From Betaproteobacteria bacterium (GTDB taxonomy: Bacteria; Pseudomonadota; Gammaproteobacteria; Burkholderiales; Ga0077523), in assembly GCA_016713305.1 (NCBI GenBank), contig JADJPK010000010.1, positions 234,710 through 298,709 of the forward strand: a stretch of 64,000 nt of DNA, written 5' to 3'. Of this stretch, positions 1-9,380 are shown in pieces (position 1 is the stretch's first letter; the number at the start of each line of letters is the position of its first letter). Both the position numbers and the translations under genes were made by a program. The notes under the pieces were generated by a model, which was not told the DNA's origin, did not search any database, and saw only the letters and a list, made by a program, of their open reading frames with translations.

Positions 1-78
1 CGCGAGGCGTGGCGCGACCGCCGGCTGATGGCGCTGGTCGCACACAAACGCGCAATGACGGAGAAAGACAATGGCTGA
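1..78 (+). CDS. C-terminal fragment of an unidentified protein (cut by window edge)
   Basis: Frame 1 is open from the first base and ends in a TGA whose last bases overlap the ATG of the next gene by 8 bases. The 25 visible residues are basic and end in KRAMTEKDNG. The stop/start overlap suggests translational coupling with the BKACE gene. Too little is visible to name a family, and a chance open frame cannot be excluded. Confidence 0.4.
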   Translation, partial: REAWRDRRLMALVAHKRAMTEKDNG

Positions 79-1003
79 AACACGCAAGGTCATCATCACA
101 TGTGCCGTGACGGGCTCCATTCACACGCCCACCATGTCGCCGCACCTGCCGATCACGCCGGACGAGATCGCCGAGGCCGCCATCGGTGCCGCCCAGGCGG
201 GCGCCGCGGTGGTGCATCTGCACGCCCGGATGCCCGAAGATGGACGCCCCACCCAGGATCCGGCCCTCTTCCGCCAGTTCGCGCCGAAGATCAAGGCAGC
301 GTCGAACGTGGTGCTCAACCTGACGACCGGCGGTGCCCCGACCATGAGCGTCGAGGAGCGGCTGCAGCCTGCCCTGCAGCTGAAGCCCGAGGTGGCGTCG
401 CTCAACATGGGCTCCATGAACTTCGGCCTGTACGAGATGATTCCGCGCTACAAGGAGTGGAAGCATCCCTGGGAGCTGCCCTACCTCGATGGTTCGCAGG
501 ACCGCATCTTCAAGAACACGTTCAAGGACATCGCGTACATCCTCGAGTCCTGCAGCAACAACGAGACGCGCTTCGAGATCGAGTGCTACGACATCGGGCA
601 CCTCTACGTGGCGGCGCACTTCCTGGAGCGCGGGCTGATCAAGCCGCCGCTTTTCATCCAGTCGGTCTTCGGATTGCGCGGCGGCATCGGCCCGCACCCC
701 GAGGACGTCATGCACATGAAACGCACGGCCGACCGTCTGTTCGGCGATCAGTATCAGTGGTCCGTGCTCGGCGCGGGACGCAACCAGATGTACATCGCGA
801 CCCAGTCGGCCGTGATGGGCGGCAACGTCCGCGTCGGCCTGGAAGACAGCCTGTGGCTCAGCAAGGGGCAGCTTGCCTGCACCAACGCCGAGCAGGTCGC
901 CAAGATCCGGCGGATCCTGGAGGAACTGGGCCTGGAAATTGCCACGCCCGACGACGCCCGCCGCATCCTGAAACTGAAGGGCGGCAACAACGTCGGTTTC
1001 TGA
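71..1003 (+). CDS. beta-keto acid cleavage enzyme (BKACE / DUF849 family)
   Basis: The 310-residue protein has the full length of the BKACE (3-keto-5-aminohexanoate cleavage) family. These cytoplasmic Zn enzymes condense a beta-keto acid with acetyl-CoA and release acetoacetate plus a new CoA ester. The N-terminal strand VIITCAVTGS, the metal-binding HLHAR motif near residue 50, the NLTTGG segment and the SLNMGSMNFG segment are all visible and family-typical. The start is the ATG following a GGAGAAAGA-like ribosome site. The substrate cannot be read from the sequence. Nothing downstream on this strand obviously belongs to lysine or carnitine degradation, so the pathway is open. Confidence 0.9.
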   Translation: MAETRKVIITCAVTGSIHTPTMSPHLPITPDEIAEAAIGAAQAGAAVVHLHARMPEDGRPTQDPALFRQFAPKIKAASNVVLNLTTGGAPTMSVEERLQPALQLKPEVASLNMGSMNFGLYEMIPRYKEWKHPWELPYLDGSQDRIFKNTFKDIAYILESCSNNETRFEIECYDIGHLYVAAHFLERGLIKPPLFIQSVFGLRGGIGPHPEDVMHMKRTADRLFGDQYQWSVLGAGRNQMYIATQSAVMGGNVRVGLEDSLWLSKGQLACTNAEQVAKIRRILEELGLEIATPDDARRILKLKGGNNVGF

Positions 1004-1101
1004 TCGGCCTGCGGCCCGGCCGCCCGTGCCGATCGCGGCGTTGGCGAGCCGGGCGAGTTGTTGGAGAATCGGCGTTGGCGTGATTCTGCGGGAGCAGGCC
1101 C

Positions 1102-2370
1102 ATGGACCAGAAGGAAGGACATCTCGAGCTCACCAAGACGGCCCGCGATCCGGAGGGTTCAGCCCTTTCGGCGCTGGAACGGCGGTTGGTGGAGAACCTG
1201 CTGAAGGTCTGCGGCGACCCGCCCCTCGAGATCGTTCTCTGGAACGGCGACCGCCTCATCGGCAACCCGGACCTGACACCCATCGCCCGCATGCATGTCC
1301 GGTCCCGGGGCGCCCTCTTCCGCATGCTGGTGAATCCCGAACTCTATACCGGTGACGATTACAGCTCGGGGCGCGTCGACATCGAGGGCGATCTCGTCGC
1401 CTGCCTCGAGATCATCTTCCGCGGCCTGGAAAGTCTCGCGGCCCGGTCGCTCAAGGCCAAGTTCCTTCAGTGGATCAACCGGCCCCGCGCCAACTCGCTC
1501 AACGGGTCCAAGGAAAACATCCACCACCACTACGACCTCGGCAACGAGTTCTACAAGCTGTGGCTGGACCGGGAGGCCATGCAGTACACCTGTGCCTACT
1601 TCGCGGATCCCTCCATGAGCATCGAGCAGGCCCAGCTCGCGAAGCTCGATCACGTCGCGCGGAAGCTGCAGGTGAAGCCCGGCGACGTCGTGTACGAGGC
1701 CGGTTGCGGCTGGGGCGGACTCGCCCGCCACTTCGCCCGGCATTACGGGGTCGCGAATGTCCGGGCCTTCAACATCTCCGAGGAACAGGTCCGCTATGCC
1801 CGGGAGGAAGCCAGGCGGCAGGGCCTGGACGGACAGGTGGAATACGTCCTGGACGACTACCGGAACATGGACGGCAAGTGCGACGTCTTCGTGTCCGTCG
1901 GCATGCTGGAGCACGTCGGCGTGGACAACTATCCGGGGCTGGGCAACGTGATCGACCGCGTCCTCAAGCCCCACGGCCGCGGCCTCATCCACTCCATCGG
2001 CCGCAACCGCCCTGCGCCCATGAATGCGTGGATCGAGAAGCGCATCTTCCCCGGGGCCTACCCCGCCACGCTCGGCGAGATGATGCGGATCCTCGAAGGC
2101 AACGATTTCTCGGTGCTGGACGTGGAGAATCTGCGGCTCCACTACGCGCACACGCTGCAGCACTGGCTGGACCGGTACGAGACGAAGGTCCTGGAAGTGC
2201 GCCGGATGTACGACGAGCAGTTCGTGCGCATGTGGCGTCTGTATCTGGCCGGGTCCAAGGCCAGTTTCCTGACCGGTGCGCTGCAGCTCTTCCAGATCGT
2301 CTTCGCGCGCGGCCACGACAACACGATTCCCATGACCCGCGGACATCTCTATCCCGGCAGTGCCGCGTAG
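1102..2370 (+). CDS. cfa: cyclopropane-fatty-acyl-phospholipid synthase
   Basis: This 422-residue SAM-dependent methyltransferase adds a methylene bridge to unsaturated acyl chains of membrane phospholipids. The N-terminal domain is followed by the family's catalytic-domain entry IHHHYDLGNEFYKLWLD and the MQYTCAYF segment. The SAM-binding glycine motif is EAGCGWGGLARH near residue 200, and VSVGMLEHVG contains the conserved glutamate and histidine. The length is normal for the family. The ATG is preceded by a GGGAG site. The 3' end runs close to the next gene, an FAD-dependent lipid-type reductase, so the two are probably co-transcribed and both may act on membrane lipids or quinone/isoprenoid tails. 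The second part is inference. Confidence 0.93.
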   Translation: MDQKEGHLELTKTARDPEGSALSALERRLVENLLKVCGDPPLEIVLWNGDRLIGNPDLTPIARMHVRSRGALFRMLVNPELYTGDDYSSGRVDIEGDLVACLEIIFRGLESLAARSLKAKFLQWINRPRANSLNGSKENIHHHYDLGNEFYKLWLDREAMQYTCAYFADPSMSIEQAQLAKLDHVARKLQVKPGDVVYEAGCGWGGLARHFARHYGVANVRAFNISEEQVRYAREEARRQGLDGQVEYVLDDYRNMDGKCDVFVSVGMLEHVGVDNYPGLGNVIDRVLKPHGRGLIHSIGRNRPAPMNAWIEKRIFPGAYPATLGEMMRILEGNDFSVLDVENLRLHYAHTLQHWLDRYETKVLEVRRMYDEQFVRMWRLYLAGSKASFLTGALQLFQIVFARGHDNTIPMTRGHLYPGSAA

Positions 2371-2425
2371 GAACGCTCTCGCAGTTCCGAGAACGCCCTG
2401 CATGGCATACCTCGAGGCGCACCCC

Positions 2426-3547
2426 ATGCAACGCTGCGAAGTCCTGATCGTCGGCGGCGGCCCCGCCGGATCCACCTGTGCCTGGAAACTGAGGCGTGCA
2501 GGCATCGACGTGCTGGTCCTGGACAAGAAGAGTTTTCCCCGCGACAAGATCTGCGCGGGATGGGTGACCCCTGCAGTGGTCCAGACGCTGGGGCTGGATA
2601 TCGGCGACTACACCCGGGCCGGGCGCACCTTTCAGCCCATCACCGGATTCCGCACCGGCGTGATCGGCGGCACCGAGGTCGACACCCGTTACGCGGATCC
2701 CGTGAGCTACGGCATTCGGCGCTTCGAGTTCGATGCCTATTTGCTCGCCCGGTCCGGTGCTCCGCTCGCTGAGCCCGCGCCGCTCAAGTCGCTGGAGCGC
2801 CAGGGGGGCGGCTGGGTGGCGAACGGCCAGATCGAGGCCCGTGTCGTGATCGGCGCGGGCGGACACTTCTGTCCGGTCGCGCGGTCGCTGGGCGCGCAGC
2901 TGGGCCAGTCGGAGCAGATCGTGGCGGCCCAGGAGATCGAGTTTCCGCTGACCGAATCGCAACGGCAGGCGACGGCAGCCGAGGGACACGTGCCGGAGCT
3001 CTACTTCTGCGACGACATGAAAGGCTACGGCTGGGTATTCCGCAAGGGCGACTACCTCAACGTGGGCCTTGGCCGGGAAGACAACCACCGGCTCGCGGAA
3101 CACGTGCAGGCGTTCGCCGGCTGGTTGAAGTCTCGCGGCCGGGTGCCGCAGGACATGCCGGAAAAGTTCGGCGGCCACGCCTATCTCCTGTACAACCACG
3201 CGCCCAGACCGTTCGTCGCGGACCGTGCCCTGCTGATCGGCGATGCCGCCGGCCTTGCCTATCCCCAGAGCGGTGAAGGCATCCGGCCCGCGGTGGAATC
3301 GGCGATCTTCGCCGCGGAAACGCTGCTGGCCGCCCAGGGGGACTACCGCGAAGCGAATCTCGCTTCCTACGGCGAGAAGATGCTGGAGCGTTTCGGCGCG
3401 CGGCAGACTCATTCACTGACGGACCGTCTGCCGGAGGGACTCAAGCGGTTCCTCGCGTCCCGCCTGCTCGGCAATCCGTGGTTCACGCGCAACGTGGTGA
3501 TCGACAAGTGGTTCCTGCACGCCGATCAGCCCGTGATCGCATCCTGA
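2426..3547 (+). CDS. FAD-dependent oxidoreductase, geranylgeranyl reductase family
   Basis: An N-terminal dinucleotide-binding fold (VLIVGGGPAGSTCAWKLRRAG) and the second FAD motif LLIGDAAGLAYPQSGEGIRPA near residue 270 mark a GGR/menaquinone-reductase-like flavoprotein. Such enzymes saturate isoprenoid double bonds or hydroxylate lipids. The cysteine in DKICAGW is typical of the family. I chose the ATG at 2426 because GAGG lies eight bases upstream and it places the Rossmann strand at the N-terminus; the ATG at 2402 is an alternative. It follows cfa by 55 bases. The substrate is unknown. Confidence 0.82.
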   Translation: MQRCEVLIVGGGPAGSTCAWKLRRAGIDVLVLDKKSFPRDKICAGWVTPAVVQTLGLDIGDYTRAGRTFQPITGFRTGVIGGTEVDTRYADPVSYGIRRFEFDAYLLARSGAPLAEPAPLKSLERQGGGWVANGQIEARVVIGAGGHFCPVARSLGAQLGQSEQIVAAQEIEFPLTESQRQATAAEGHVPELYFCDDMKGYGWVFRKGDYLNVGLGREDNHRLAEHVQAFAGWLKSRGRVPQDMPEKFGGHAYLLYNHAPRPFVADRALLIGDAAGLAYPQSGEGIRPAVESAIFAAETLLAAQGDYREANLASYGEKMLERFGARQTHSLTDRLPEGLKRFLASRLLGNPWFTRNVVIDKWFLHADQPVIAS

Positions 3548-3549
3548 TC

Positions 3550-3574
3550 CTCGCCGGAAGCATTGCCCGGCGAG
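3550..3574. other. perfect 8-bp hairpin after the reductase gene
   Basis: CTCGCCGG and CCGGCGAG form an uninterrupted 8-bp stem around a 9-base loop, starting three bases after the reductase stop codon. There is no T-run, so it is not a clear intrinsic terminator. It may be an mRNA-end stabiliser or nothing more than GC-rich chance. Confidence 0.35.
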
Positions 3575-3704
3575 CCGTCACGGAACTGGCTGTCCCCGCC
3601 TGGAGCGGGTGAAAGGGCGGAACCGCCATTGCGGGAGATCCGCCATCGTCACCCCGGGGCCGAGCCGAAGAAGCGTCCCCCCGGATCGCCGGGCAGACCG
3701 TCGA

Positions 3705-4907
3705 TCAGGGCCGCACTCTCAGGACCAGCGGTTCGTGACGTCCCGGCTCCGCGCGATCGATGCGCCCCACCAGATAACAGCGGCCCTGTGCGTCCATCGT
3801 CATGGACCCATACAGAAGGGAGCCGGGACCGGCGGCTTCTCCGAGCGGAAAGACGCTGGCCGTTCCCGACTGCGGGTCGCGCACCAAGAACACGTGTTCG
3901 GCCGCCCTGCGGACGACAGCTCCGAAACGCCTGCCTCCCTCCAGTGCAAAGAGCGAGGGGGTGTAGGCCTCGCCCCAGGACGGAAAGAGTCCCAGAGGTT
4001 CGAGCCTGGCAGTGCCTCCCTCCTGTGCCGATATCCGGTACCACTGCCCGTGATGGGTGGTGAACAGAAGACCGCCCCCGGCGTCCGGCGACAATCCGAC
4101 GACGCCGTGATTCGACTCCGGCGAATCGTCCGGACCGAAATAGTCCGGCAGAGGCGACGCACCGGTCTCGTGCAGGTTCCGGTCGAAGTGAACCAGGGAA
4201 GCGCGAAGCCGTCCCGTGCCGTCGCGCTCCGCACGGGGGACGAAGACATTGCCCGAGGTGTCCACCAGAACGTTGCGCGACGCATGTCCGCCCACCGCGC
4301 CCGCCTCACGCCGCACGACCTCTCCGGTGCGGACGTCGTAGCGGTAGATCACGTGGTTCCAGTAGCCCAGCGCCACCACGTCGAATCCGGCTCCGCCGAG
4401 CGCCACCAGTCCCTCGGGTACCGCCAGAACGTGCTCCCATCGAAGCGTGCGGGGGTCGACTCGCCACAGGTGGCTTCCCCATCGGGGCAGTGCGGACCCA
4501 TCCTCGCGCTCTCCCTCCTCGTCCATGGACGCGAAGTAGAGCCAGCCATCGGCAGCCTCGACGATGCGGCTGTGGATCTTGACCTGGCTTTCGCCCGGGC
4601 GCCCGGCACCGCTCCGGACCAGCTCGGCATTCACCGCACCGGCCTCCGTCCACTGGCCGCTCGAAGGCGCGAAGCGCACCAGGCGCGCGCTGTCGCCCGG
4701 ACGCTTGGCGGATATGCCGAACCACACGTTCCCGTCGCGGTCGATCCCGGTGGCCCCCCAGATGGCGTCCGCCGCATCGTCTCGAGGCGGGTGGAGACGC
4801 TCCACGACCACGGGCACCACATCGGCCGCCGCCGCCACCATCCTCGCGGCCGCGAGGCAGAGGAAGAGGAGCACAGGGCCGGGACGGATCCATCGGAACG
4901 TTCGCAT
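3705..4907 (-). CDS. secreted protein of unknown function, beta-propeller-like
   Basis: The predicted 400-residue protein opens with a signal peptide (MRTFRWIRPGPVLLFLCLAA, cleavage near AAA-DVV). I therefore place the start at the internal ATG rather than eleven codons upstream. The mature part is a series of WFG/LYF/VFV blades with GID.DGNVWFG, DTSGNVFVP and MDAQGRCYLV repeats, as in SMP-30/virginiamycin-lyase-type six-bladed propellers. No catalytic residues can be assigned. It stands alone on the minus strand, with its promoter region shared divergently with the response regulator to its right. The function is not recognised. Confidence 0.7.
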   Translation of the reverse strand: MRTFRWIRPGPVLLFLCLAAARMVAAAADVVPVVVERLHPPRDDAADAIWGATGIDRDGNVWFGISAKRPGDSARLVRFAPSSGQWTEAGAVNAELVRSGAGRPGESQVKIHSRIVEAADGWLYFASMDEEGEREDGSALPRWGSHLWRVDPRTLRWEHVLAVPEGLVALGGAGFDVVALGYWNHVIYRYDVRTGEVVRREAGAVGGHASRNVLVDTSGNVFVPRAERDGTGRLRASLVHFDRNLHETGASPLPDYFGPDDSPESNHGVVGLSPDAGGGLLFTTHHGQWYRISAQEGGTARLEPLGLFPSWGEAYTPSLFALEGGRRFGAVVRRAAEHVFLVRDPQSGTASVFPLGEAAGPGSLLYGSMTMDAQGRCYLVGRIDRAEPGRHEPLVLRVRP

Positions 4908-5033
4908 GGGGACGCGAGTGTGCGTCAAGTCGGCCGTCATGCAAACGGCCGTGCCGACATGACCGCAGGACGCCGGTGCGCACGGAATGCCGGTGTGGCC
5001 GGGTGTGACGCATAATTCGCCGCGGAGGATTCC

Positions 5034-5747
5034 ATGACCGATTCAGGCGTTCGCATCCTCGTCGTCGACGATGACCGTCGGCTGCGGGACCTGCTGTATC
5101 AGTTCCTCACCGACGAGGGGTTCAGCGTCCAGGCCGCGGGCGATGCGGCGGCCATGGACCTGGCGCTGGCCGGCGCCGGCATCGATCTCGTGGTGCTCGA
5201 TCTGATGCTTCCGGGAGAGGATGGACTCAGCATCTGCCGCCGCTTGCGCGCCGCCGGCAACCGCACTCCGATCATCATGCTGACGGCCAGGGGCGACGAC
5301 ACCGACCGGATCGTCGGCCTCGAGACGGGCGCCGACGACTACCTGCCGAAACCCTTCAATCCTCGCGAACTCGTCGCACGCATCCATGCCGTACTGCGCC
5401 GTGGCGGCAATGCCTCGCTGCCGGGGGCGCCGGTGGAGACCGAGCGGCCCATCGGCTTCGGTGCCTTCACGCTCAATCTGGGCGGCCGCCGCCTGAGCCG
5501 CGGCGACGAAGTGATCAACCTCACCACCGGCGAATTCGCCCTGCTCAAGGCGCTCGTCACCCATGCCGGCACACCCCTTACCCGCGAACGGCTGATGGAA
5601 CTCGCCAAGGGGCGCGAATTGGGCATGCTGGACAGGACCATCGACGTGCAGGTATCCCGTCTGCGCAAGCTCATCGAGGAAGATCCCTCGCATCCCCGGC
5701 ACCTGCAGACGGTGTGGGGATACGGCTACGTCTTCGTGCTTGGCTGA
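5034..5747 (+). CDS. ompR: OmpR-family DNA-binding response regulator
   Basis: The 237-residue protein has a receiver domain (acidic pocket VVDDD, phospho-acceptor Asp56 in VVLDLMLPGEDG, Lys in LPKPFNPREL). A C-terminal winged helix follows, with LTTGEFALLKALV, DRTIDVQVSRLRKLIE and VWGYGYVF. This is the OmpR pattern rather than the PhoB pattern. The ATG follows a GGAGG site. It is six bases from the next gene, its sensor kinase. The symbol is given by similarity to the OmpR/EnvZ pair; the regulon cannot be inferred from the window. Confidence 0.88.
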   Translation: MTDSGVRILVVDDDRRLRDLLYQFLTDEGFSVQAAGDAAAMDLALAGAGIDLVVLDLMLPGEDGLSICRRLRAAGNRTPIIMLTARGDDTDRIVGLETGADDYLPKPFNPRELVARIHAVLRRGGNASLPGAPVETERPIGFGAFTLNLGGRRLSRGDEVINLTTGEFALLKALVTHAGTPLTRERLMELAKGRELGMLDRTIDVQVSRLRKLIEEDPSHPRHLQTVWGYGYVFVLG

Positions 5748-5753
5748 CCCTGC

Positions 5754-7091
5754 ATGAGCGTTCTGCCCCGCTCGCTGCTCGCGCGCTCGATCCTGCTGAT
5801 CTCGCTCATCCTCATCGCGAGCCAGCTCGCCTGGATCCAGTTCTACCGCATGTCGAGCGCACAGTCCCGCTCCGAACTGGTCGCATCGAGCATCGTGCGG
5901 GTGCTCGATACCGTCAGCACGGCACTGGACACCATGCCCGCGGCGTCGCGCCGGAAATTCAGCGAGCGGCTGCCGGAGCAGCAGAACATCCGCCTGTATC
6001 CGGCCTCATCGCTGGACGTCGACGAACTCGCGGTTCCCAACTCGCCGCTGCTCGTGGCCGTGGAGGCGCAGTTGAAGCGCGACCGTACGCTCACGCCGCG
6101 CGTCCTGGCGATGATCGAGGATCTCGACCACTCGCTGTGGGTGAAGATCCAGGTGAAGCAGCAGGGCTACTGGGTGGTGTTCTCGCCCGAATCGTTCCAG
6201 CTTCCTCCCGCGGCAGCGTGGGCAGGATGGAGCGTCGTGAGCCTGGGCCTCGCGCTCTTCGGCGGCCTCGCACTCATGCTGCGGGTGAACCGGCCACTGC
6301 AGGCGCTCGCCGATGCCGCGGACGAGATTGCGGCCGGCAAGACACCGGCGACATTGCCGGAGAAGGGCCCTTCCGAAATCCGTTCCCTCTCGCGCGCGTT
6401 CAACCGGATGACCGAGGCGCTGGCGCAGCAGGAATCCAATCGCGCCGTGCTGCTGGCCGGCGTTTCTCACGATCTGCGCACGCCGCTCGCCCGGCTTCGC
6501 CTCGCCATCGAGATGAGTGCATCGCGTGTGTCGCCCGCCATGCGCGAGAGCATGTCGCTCGACATCGAGGAGATGGATGCGATCATCGACCAGTTCCTCG
6601 AATTCGCCCGCGAAGGCGCGGCGGAGAAGATGGATGCGCAGGCCGATCTGAACGCCCTGGTGAAGTCGCTCGCGGAACGCTACGAGAAGCGCGGCGAGCG
6701 CATCAGTGCGGCGCTCAATCCGCTGCCGCTCCTGCCGCTCAAGCCGCTTGCCACGCAACGCATGGTGACCAACCTGGTCGAGAACGCCCTGCGCTACGGC
6801 AAGGGCCCGGTGGAGATCGAGACGCATCGGGAAGGCGACTGCGCGGTGCTGTCGGTACTGGACCGTGGACCGGGCATCGCCCCCGCCGACGCCGAAAAGG
6901 TGCTGCAGCCTTTCACCCGGCTCAACGATGCGCGCAGCGACACGGGCGGCGCCGGTCTGGGCCTGGCCATCGTGGACCGCGTCGCGCGCATGCACGGCGG
7001 CCGGGTGCGGCTTTCGACGCGCGAAGGCGGTGGACTGGAGGCGAGGGTCGAACTGCCCCTGCGGCAGCCGCCCCTGGAAGAGGCCGCCTGA
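5754..7091 (+). CDS. envZ: EnvZ-like sensor histidine kinase
   Basis: The 445-residue inner-membrane kinase has a first transmembrane helix at about residues 12-30, a periplasmic sensor domain of about 120 residues and a second helix at about 158-178. It then has a HAMP domain (RVNRPLQALADAADEIAAG) and the dimerisation/phosphotransfer helix with His239 in AGVSHDLRTPLARLRL. A complete ATPase domain follows (NLVENALRYG, DRGPGI, GAGLGLAIVDR). It phosphorylates the response regulator encoded immediately upstream. Asparagine, both glycine boxes and the histidine are intact, so it should be active. The signal is unknown. Confidence 0.9.
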   Translation: MSVLPRSLLARSILLISLILIASQLAWIQFYRMSSAQSRSELVASSIVRVLDTVSTALDTMPAASRRKFSERLPEQQNIRLYPASSLDVDELAVPNSPLLVAVEAQLKRDRTLTPRVLAMIEDLDHSLWVKIQVKQQGYWVVFSPESFQLPPAAAWAGWSVVSLGLALFGGLALMLRVNRPLQALADAADEIAAGKTPATLPEKGPSEIRSLSRAFNRMTEALAQQESNRAVLLAGVSHDLRTPLARLRLAIEMSASRVSPAMRESMSLDIEEMDAIIDQFLEFAREGAAEKMDAQADLNALVKSLAERYEKRGERISAALNPLPLLPLKPLATQRMVTNLVENALRYGKGPVEIETHREGDCAVLSVLDRGPGIAPADAEKVLQPFTRLNDARSDTGGAGLGLAIVDRVARMHGGRVRLSTREGGGLEARVELPLRQPPLEEAA

Positions 7092-7131
7092 GGCGGCAGA
7101 CGATTCAACGACAAGGGAGGACGCAACACCC

Positions 7132-7839
7132 ATGACATCCGAAAGCATCGCAAGCGTGTACGCACAGGTGACCACGGCCAGCCTCACCGCCCAGCTCATC
7201 AAGCGCGGCATGCGGACACGCGCCATCTCCAACATTGCGCCCATCAATCCCGCCACGCCACGCCTGTGGGGACCTGCCTACACACTGCGCTACATCCCGA
7301 TGCGGGAGGACCTGGGCACGGGAGCCTCCATGGCCAGTCCGGAGAACCCGCAGCGCAAGGCCATCGAGGTCGCGCCGGCGGGACACGTGATCGTGGCGGA
7401 CACCCATGGCATGGACACCAGCGGCACGTTCGGCGACATTCTGGTCGCCCGTCTGCGCGTGCGGGGAGTCGCGGGCATCGTCTCCGACGGCCCGATGCGG
7501 GACATCGCCGAATTGCGCAAGATGGACTTTCCCGTCTTCACCACCGGCAATGCCGCCCCGCCCAGCTACGGCAGCATGATCGCCGTGGACGCCCAGGTGC
7601 CCATCGGCTGCGGTGGCGTGGCCGTCTTTCCGGGAGACATCGTCATCGGCGATGAAGACGGCGTGGTCGTATTGCCGGCGGCGATTGCCGAGGAAGTCGC
7701 ACGCGACGCGCTCGAACAGGACCGCATCGAGCAGTGGATCCGCCGCCGCATCGAGGAAGGCTCCAGCATCGTGGGCGTCTATCCACCCAACGAGGCGACG
7801 AAGGCCGAGTACGACGCGTGGCGCCGCACCCAAGGCTAA
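7132..7839 (+). CDS. RraA / 4-hydroxy-4-methyl-2-oxoglutarate aldolase family protein
   Basis: The 235-residue cytoplasmic protein has the RraA fold. The central glycine-rich GDILVARLRVRGVAGIVSDG is followed by the family Arg-Asp pair in SDGPMRDIAEL and by GDIVIGDEDGVVVLP. Members include metal-dependent HMG/CHA aldolases of protocatechuate or gallate cleavage pathways and the RNase E inhibitor RraA. The extended N- and C-termini fit the aldolase-type branch better than true RraA (about 160 residues). AGGGAGG lies upstream of the ATG. It is encoded just after the two-component pair, and a second, exported paralogue lies at 14.2 kb. Confidence 0.82.
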   Translation: MTSESIASVYAQVTTASLTAQLIKRGMRTRAISNIAPINPATPRLWGPAYTLRYIPMREDLGTGASMASPENPQRKAIEVAPAGHVIVADTHGMDTSGTFGDILVARLRVRGVAGIVSDGPMRDIAELRKMDFPVFTTGNAAPPSYGSMIAVDAQVPIGCGGVAVFPGDIVIGDEDGVVVLPAAIAEEVARDALEQDRIEQWIRRRIEEGSSIVGVYPPNEATKAEYDAWRRTQG

Positions 7840-8078
7840 GGATCCCCTTCCCGGCCTGAGGCGACGAAGGGCCGGTCCAGGAGCGCCATCGCGGCAGACC
7901 GATCGGGCGTCCGTCGATCGTTCCTGCCCGGAACACCTGGATGTCCGTCTGCTCGATGGAAAGGACGCATGGCCTGCGATCGCAGAACGCAAGCGATCGG
8001 TCGCAGGGACGGCCTGCGCTCACGCTTCGCCGTCGAGCGGGTTCCCGGCCGCCCCCGAGTTTCGCCTGGTGAGCCGGT

Positions 8079-9017
8079 CTATCTGCCGGCCGGCGCCGCC
8101 AGGTGGCGGGTCATCCAGTCCACGGCGAGCCCGATCGCCTGTTCACGGGCGGACGAATAGATGCCGTAGTGCGTGATGCCGGGGATCACGACGCGCCGCT
8201 TGGGTTCAGGCGCACGCTGAAAGACACGTTCGCCGTGCTCCCGCAGATCGAACAGTTCCTCCTTCTCGGCATCGATGATCAGCAGTGCGCAGCCGTTCAG
8301 CCCCGCGGCATCTTCCACGGGCGCGTAACGCAGGAAGCTCTCGCGGATCGGCGCGCCGTAGAGGTTGCCGACTTCGCGCCGCCCGGGCGGCGGATACCCG
8401 ATCTCCCCCCGCGCCCGGCGCGTCGCGTCGGACAGGGCGCGTTCGAGCATCGGCGCGGGAATCGCCGATCGCGCCCAGCCGAAGGCCGCGACCTGGGCCA
8501 CCACGGCACGAATGCGCGGGTCCCGCGCCGCGACATACACCATGAGCCCGCCGGAAAAGCTCGTGCCCCACAGGCCGACACGGGCTGCATCGACCATCGG
8601 TTCGCCCATGATCCAGTGGACGGCATTCGCAACATCGGTAGCCTGGTCCAGCGGGTCCACCACTTCGCGCAGCTCGCGCCGGTCGCCCGCCTTGGCGCCA
8701 GGGGCCTCGTCATGCACCCACCGGCCCTCGCTGCCGCCCCAGCCGCGATAGTCGAACGCGAGCACGAAGAAGCCCGCGCGGGCAAAGCGCTCGGCCTCCG
8801 GACGAAGCAGCGCGGCGGTACCGCCCCAGCCATGGGACAGGATGACCGCGGGCAGCTTCCTGCCTTCCTGCTCCGCGGCATAGAAGACGGTGCCGGACAT
8901 CCGGACGCCTTCGCTGTAGATGACCGCGTTGCGCTCGGTCAGGGTCTGCGCGAACCCTGCCGAGGACATGACGGCACCGCCCAGCAGCACAGCCAGGCAC
9001 ACCAGGATGGATCTCAC
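8079..9017 (-). CDS. exported alpha/beta hydrolase (dienelactone hydrolase / peptidase-like)
   Basis: I place the start at a GTG with AAGGAGG eight bases upstream. This gives a clean signal peptide (RSILVCLAVLLGG...GFAQ) and a 312-residue protein. Upstream ATG/GTG codons would add a nonsense leader. The mature protein has the oxyanion-region motif LSHGWGG, the nucleophile elbow GTSFSGG (Ser153), a likely acid in LLIIDAEKEE and the catalytic His in GITHYG. It should act as a periplasmic esterase, lactone hydrolase or peptidase. About 240 non-coding bases separate it from the RraA gene, which converges on it. Confidence 0.82.
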   Translation of the reverse strand: MRSILVCLAVLLGGAVMSSAGFAQTLTERNAVIYSEGVRMSGTVFYAAEQEGRKLPAVILSHGWGGTAALLRPEAERFARAGFFVLAFDYRGWGGSEGRWVHDEAPGAKAGDRRELREVVDPLDQATDVANAVHWIMGEPMVDAARVGLWGTSFSGGLMVYVAARDPRIRAVVAQVAAFGWARSAIPAPMLERALSDATRRARGEIGYPPPGRREVGNLYGAPIRESFLRYAPVEDAAGLNGCALLIIDAEKEELFDLREHGERVFQRAPEPKRRVVIPGITHYGIYSSAREQAIGLAVDWMTRHLAAPAGR

Positions 9018-9069
9018 AGTCTGCACCTCCTTCGCTCCACGATTTCGAACAATGCCCCGGACGGGTACC

Positions 9070-9318
9070 CATGGCCCGGGTTTCGCAGGCGCGCTGGAAG
9101 TAATCGGCCTGCCGCAGAACCCTCTGCTCGTCGCGCTGCTCACGTTCAACCCGGGCGTCGAGGCAGGCCAGCTCTTGGTGGTGGCGGCCGCCTGGGGCCT
9201 TTACCTGCTGGTGTGCAACCAGCCGAACTTGATTCCGGCGCGGGTCACCGCGCTGTATGCGATCGGAACGGTCGCTGCGTACTGGTCCATCGGACGGATC
9301 GTCGCGATCCTGGCCTGA
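9070..9318 (+). pseudogene. 3' remnant of a HupE/UreJ-family membrane protein
   Basis: An open frame of about 83 codons matches the C-terminal half of the HupE/UreJ_2 family. It starts exactly at the signature HG(F)GFAG, here HGPGFAG, and continues with the IGLP, LLTFNPGVEAGQL and YAIGTVAAYWSIGRI elements and three hydrophobic helices. No matching N-terminal half is present to the left, where the DNA is the promoter and 5' end of the divergent hydrolase. No start or ribosome site is evident. I infer a gene truncated by deletion or rearrangement. In the family the intact protein is a Ni/Co-type permease or accessory membrane protein. Confidence 0.72.
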
Positions 9319-9380
9319 CGTTCGTCCGCCGGACCGGCACGGCCCGTTTGGCCTTGCCTGTCCAAGCAGTCGAGCGGATC

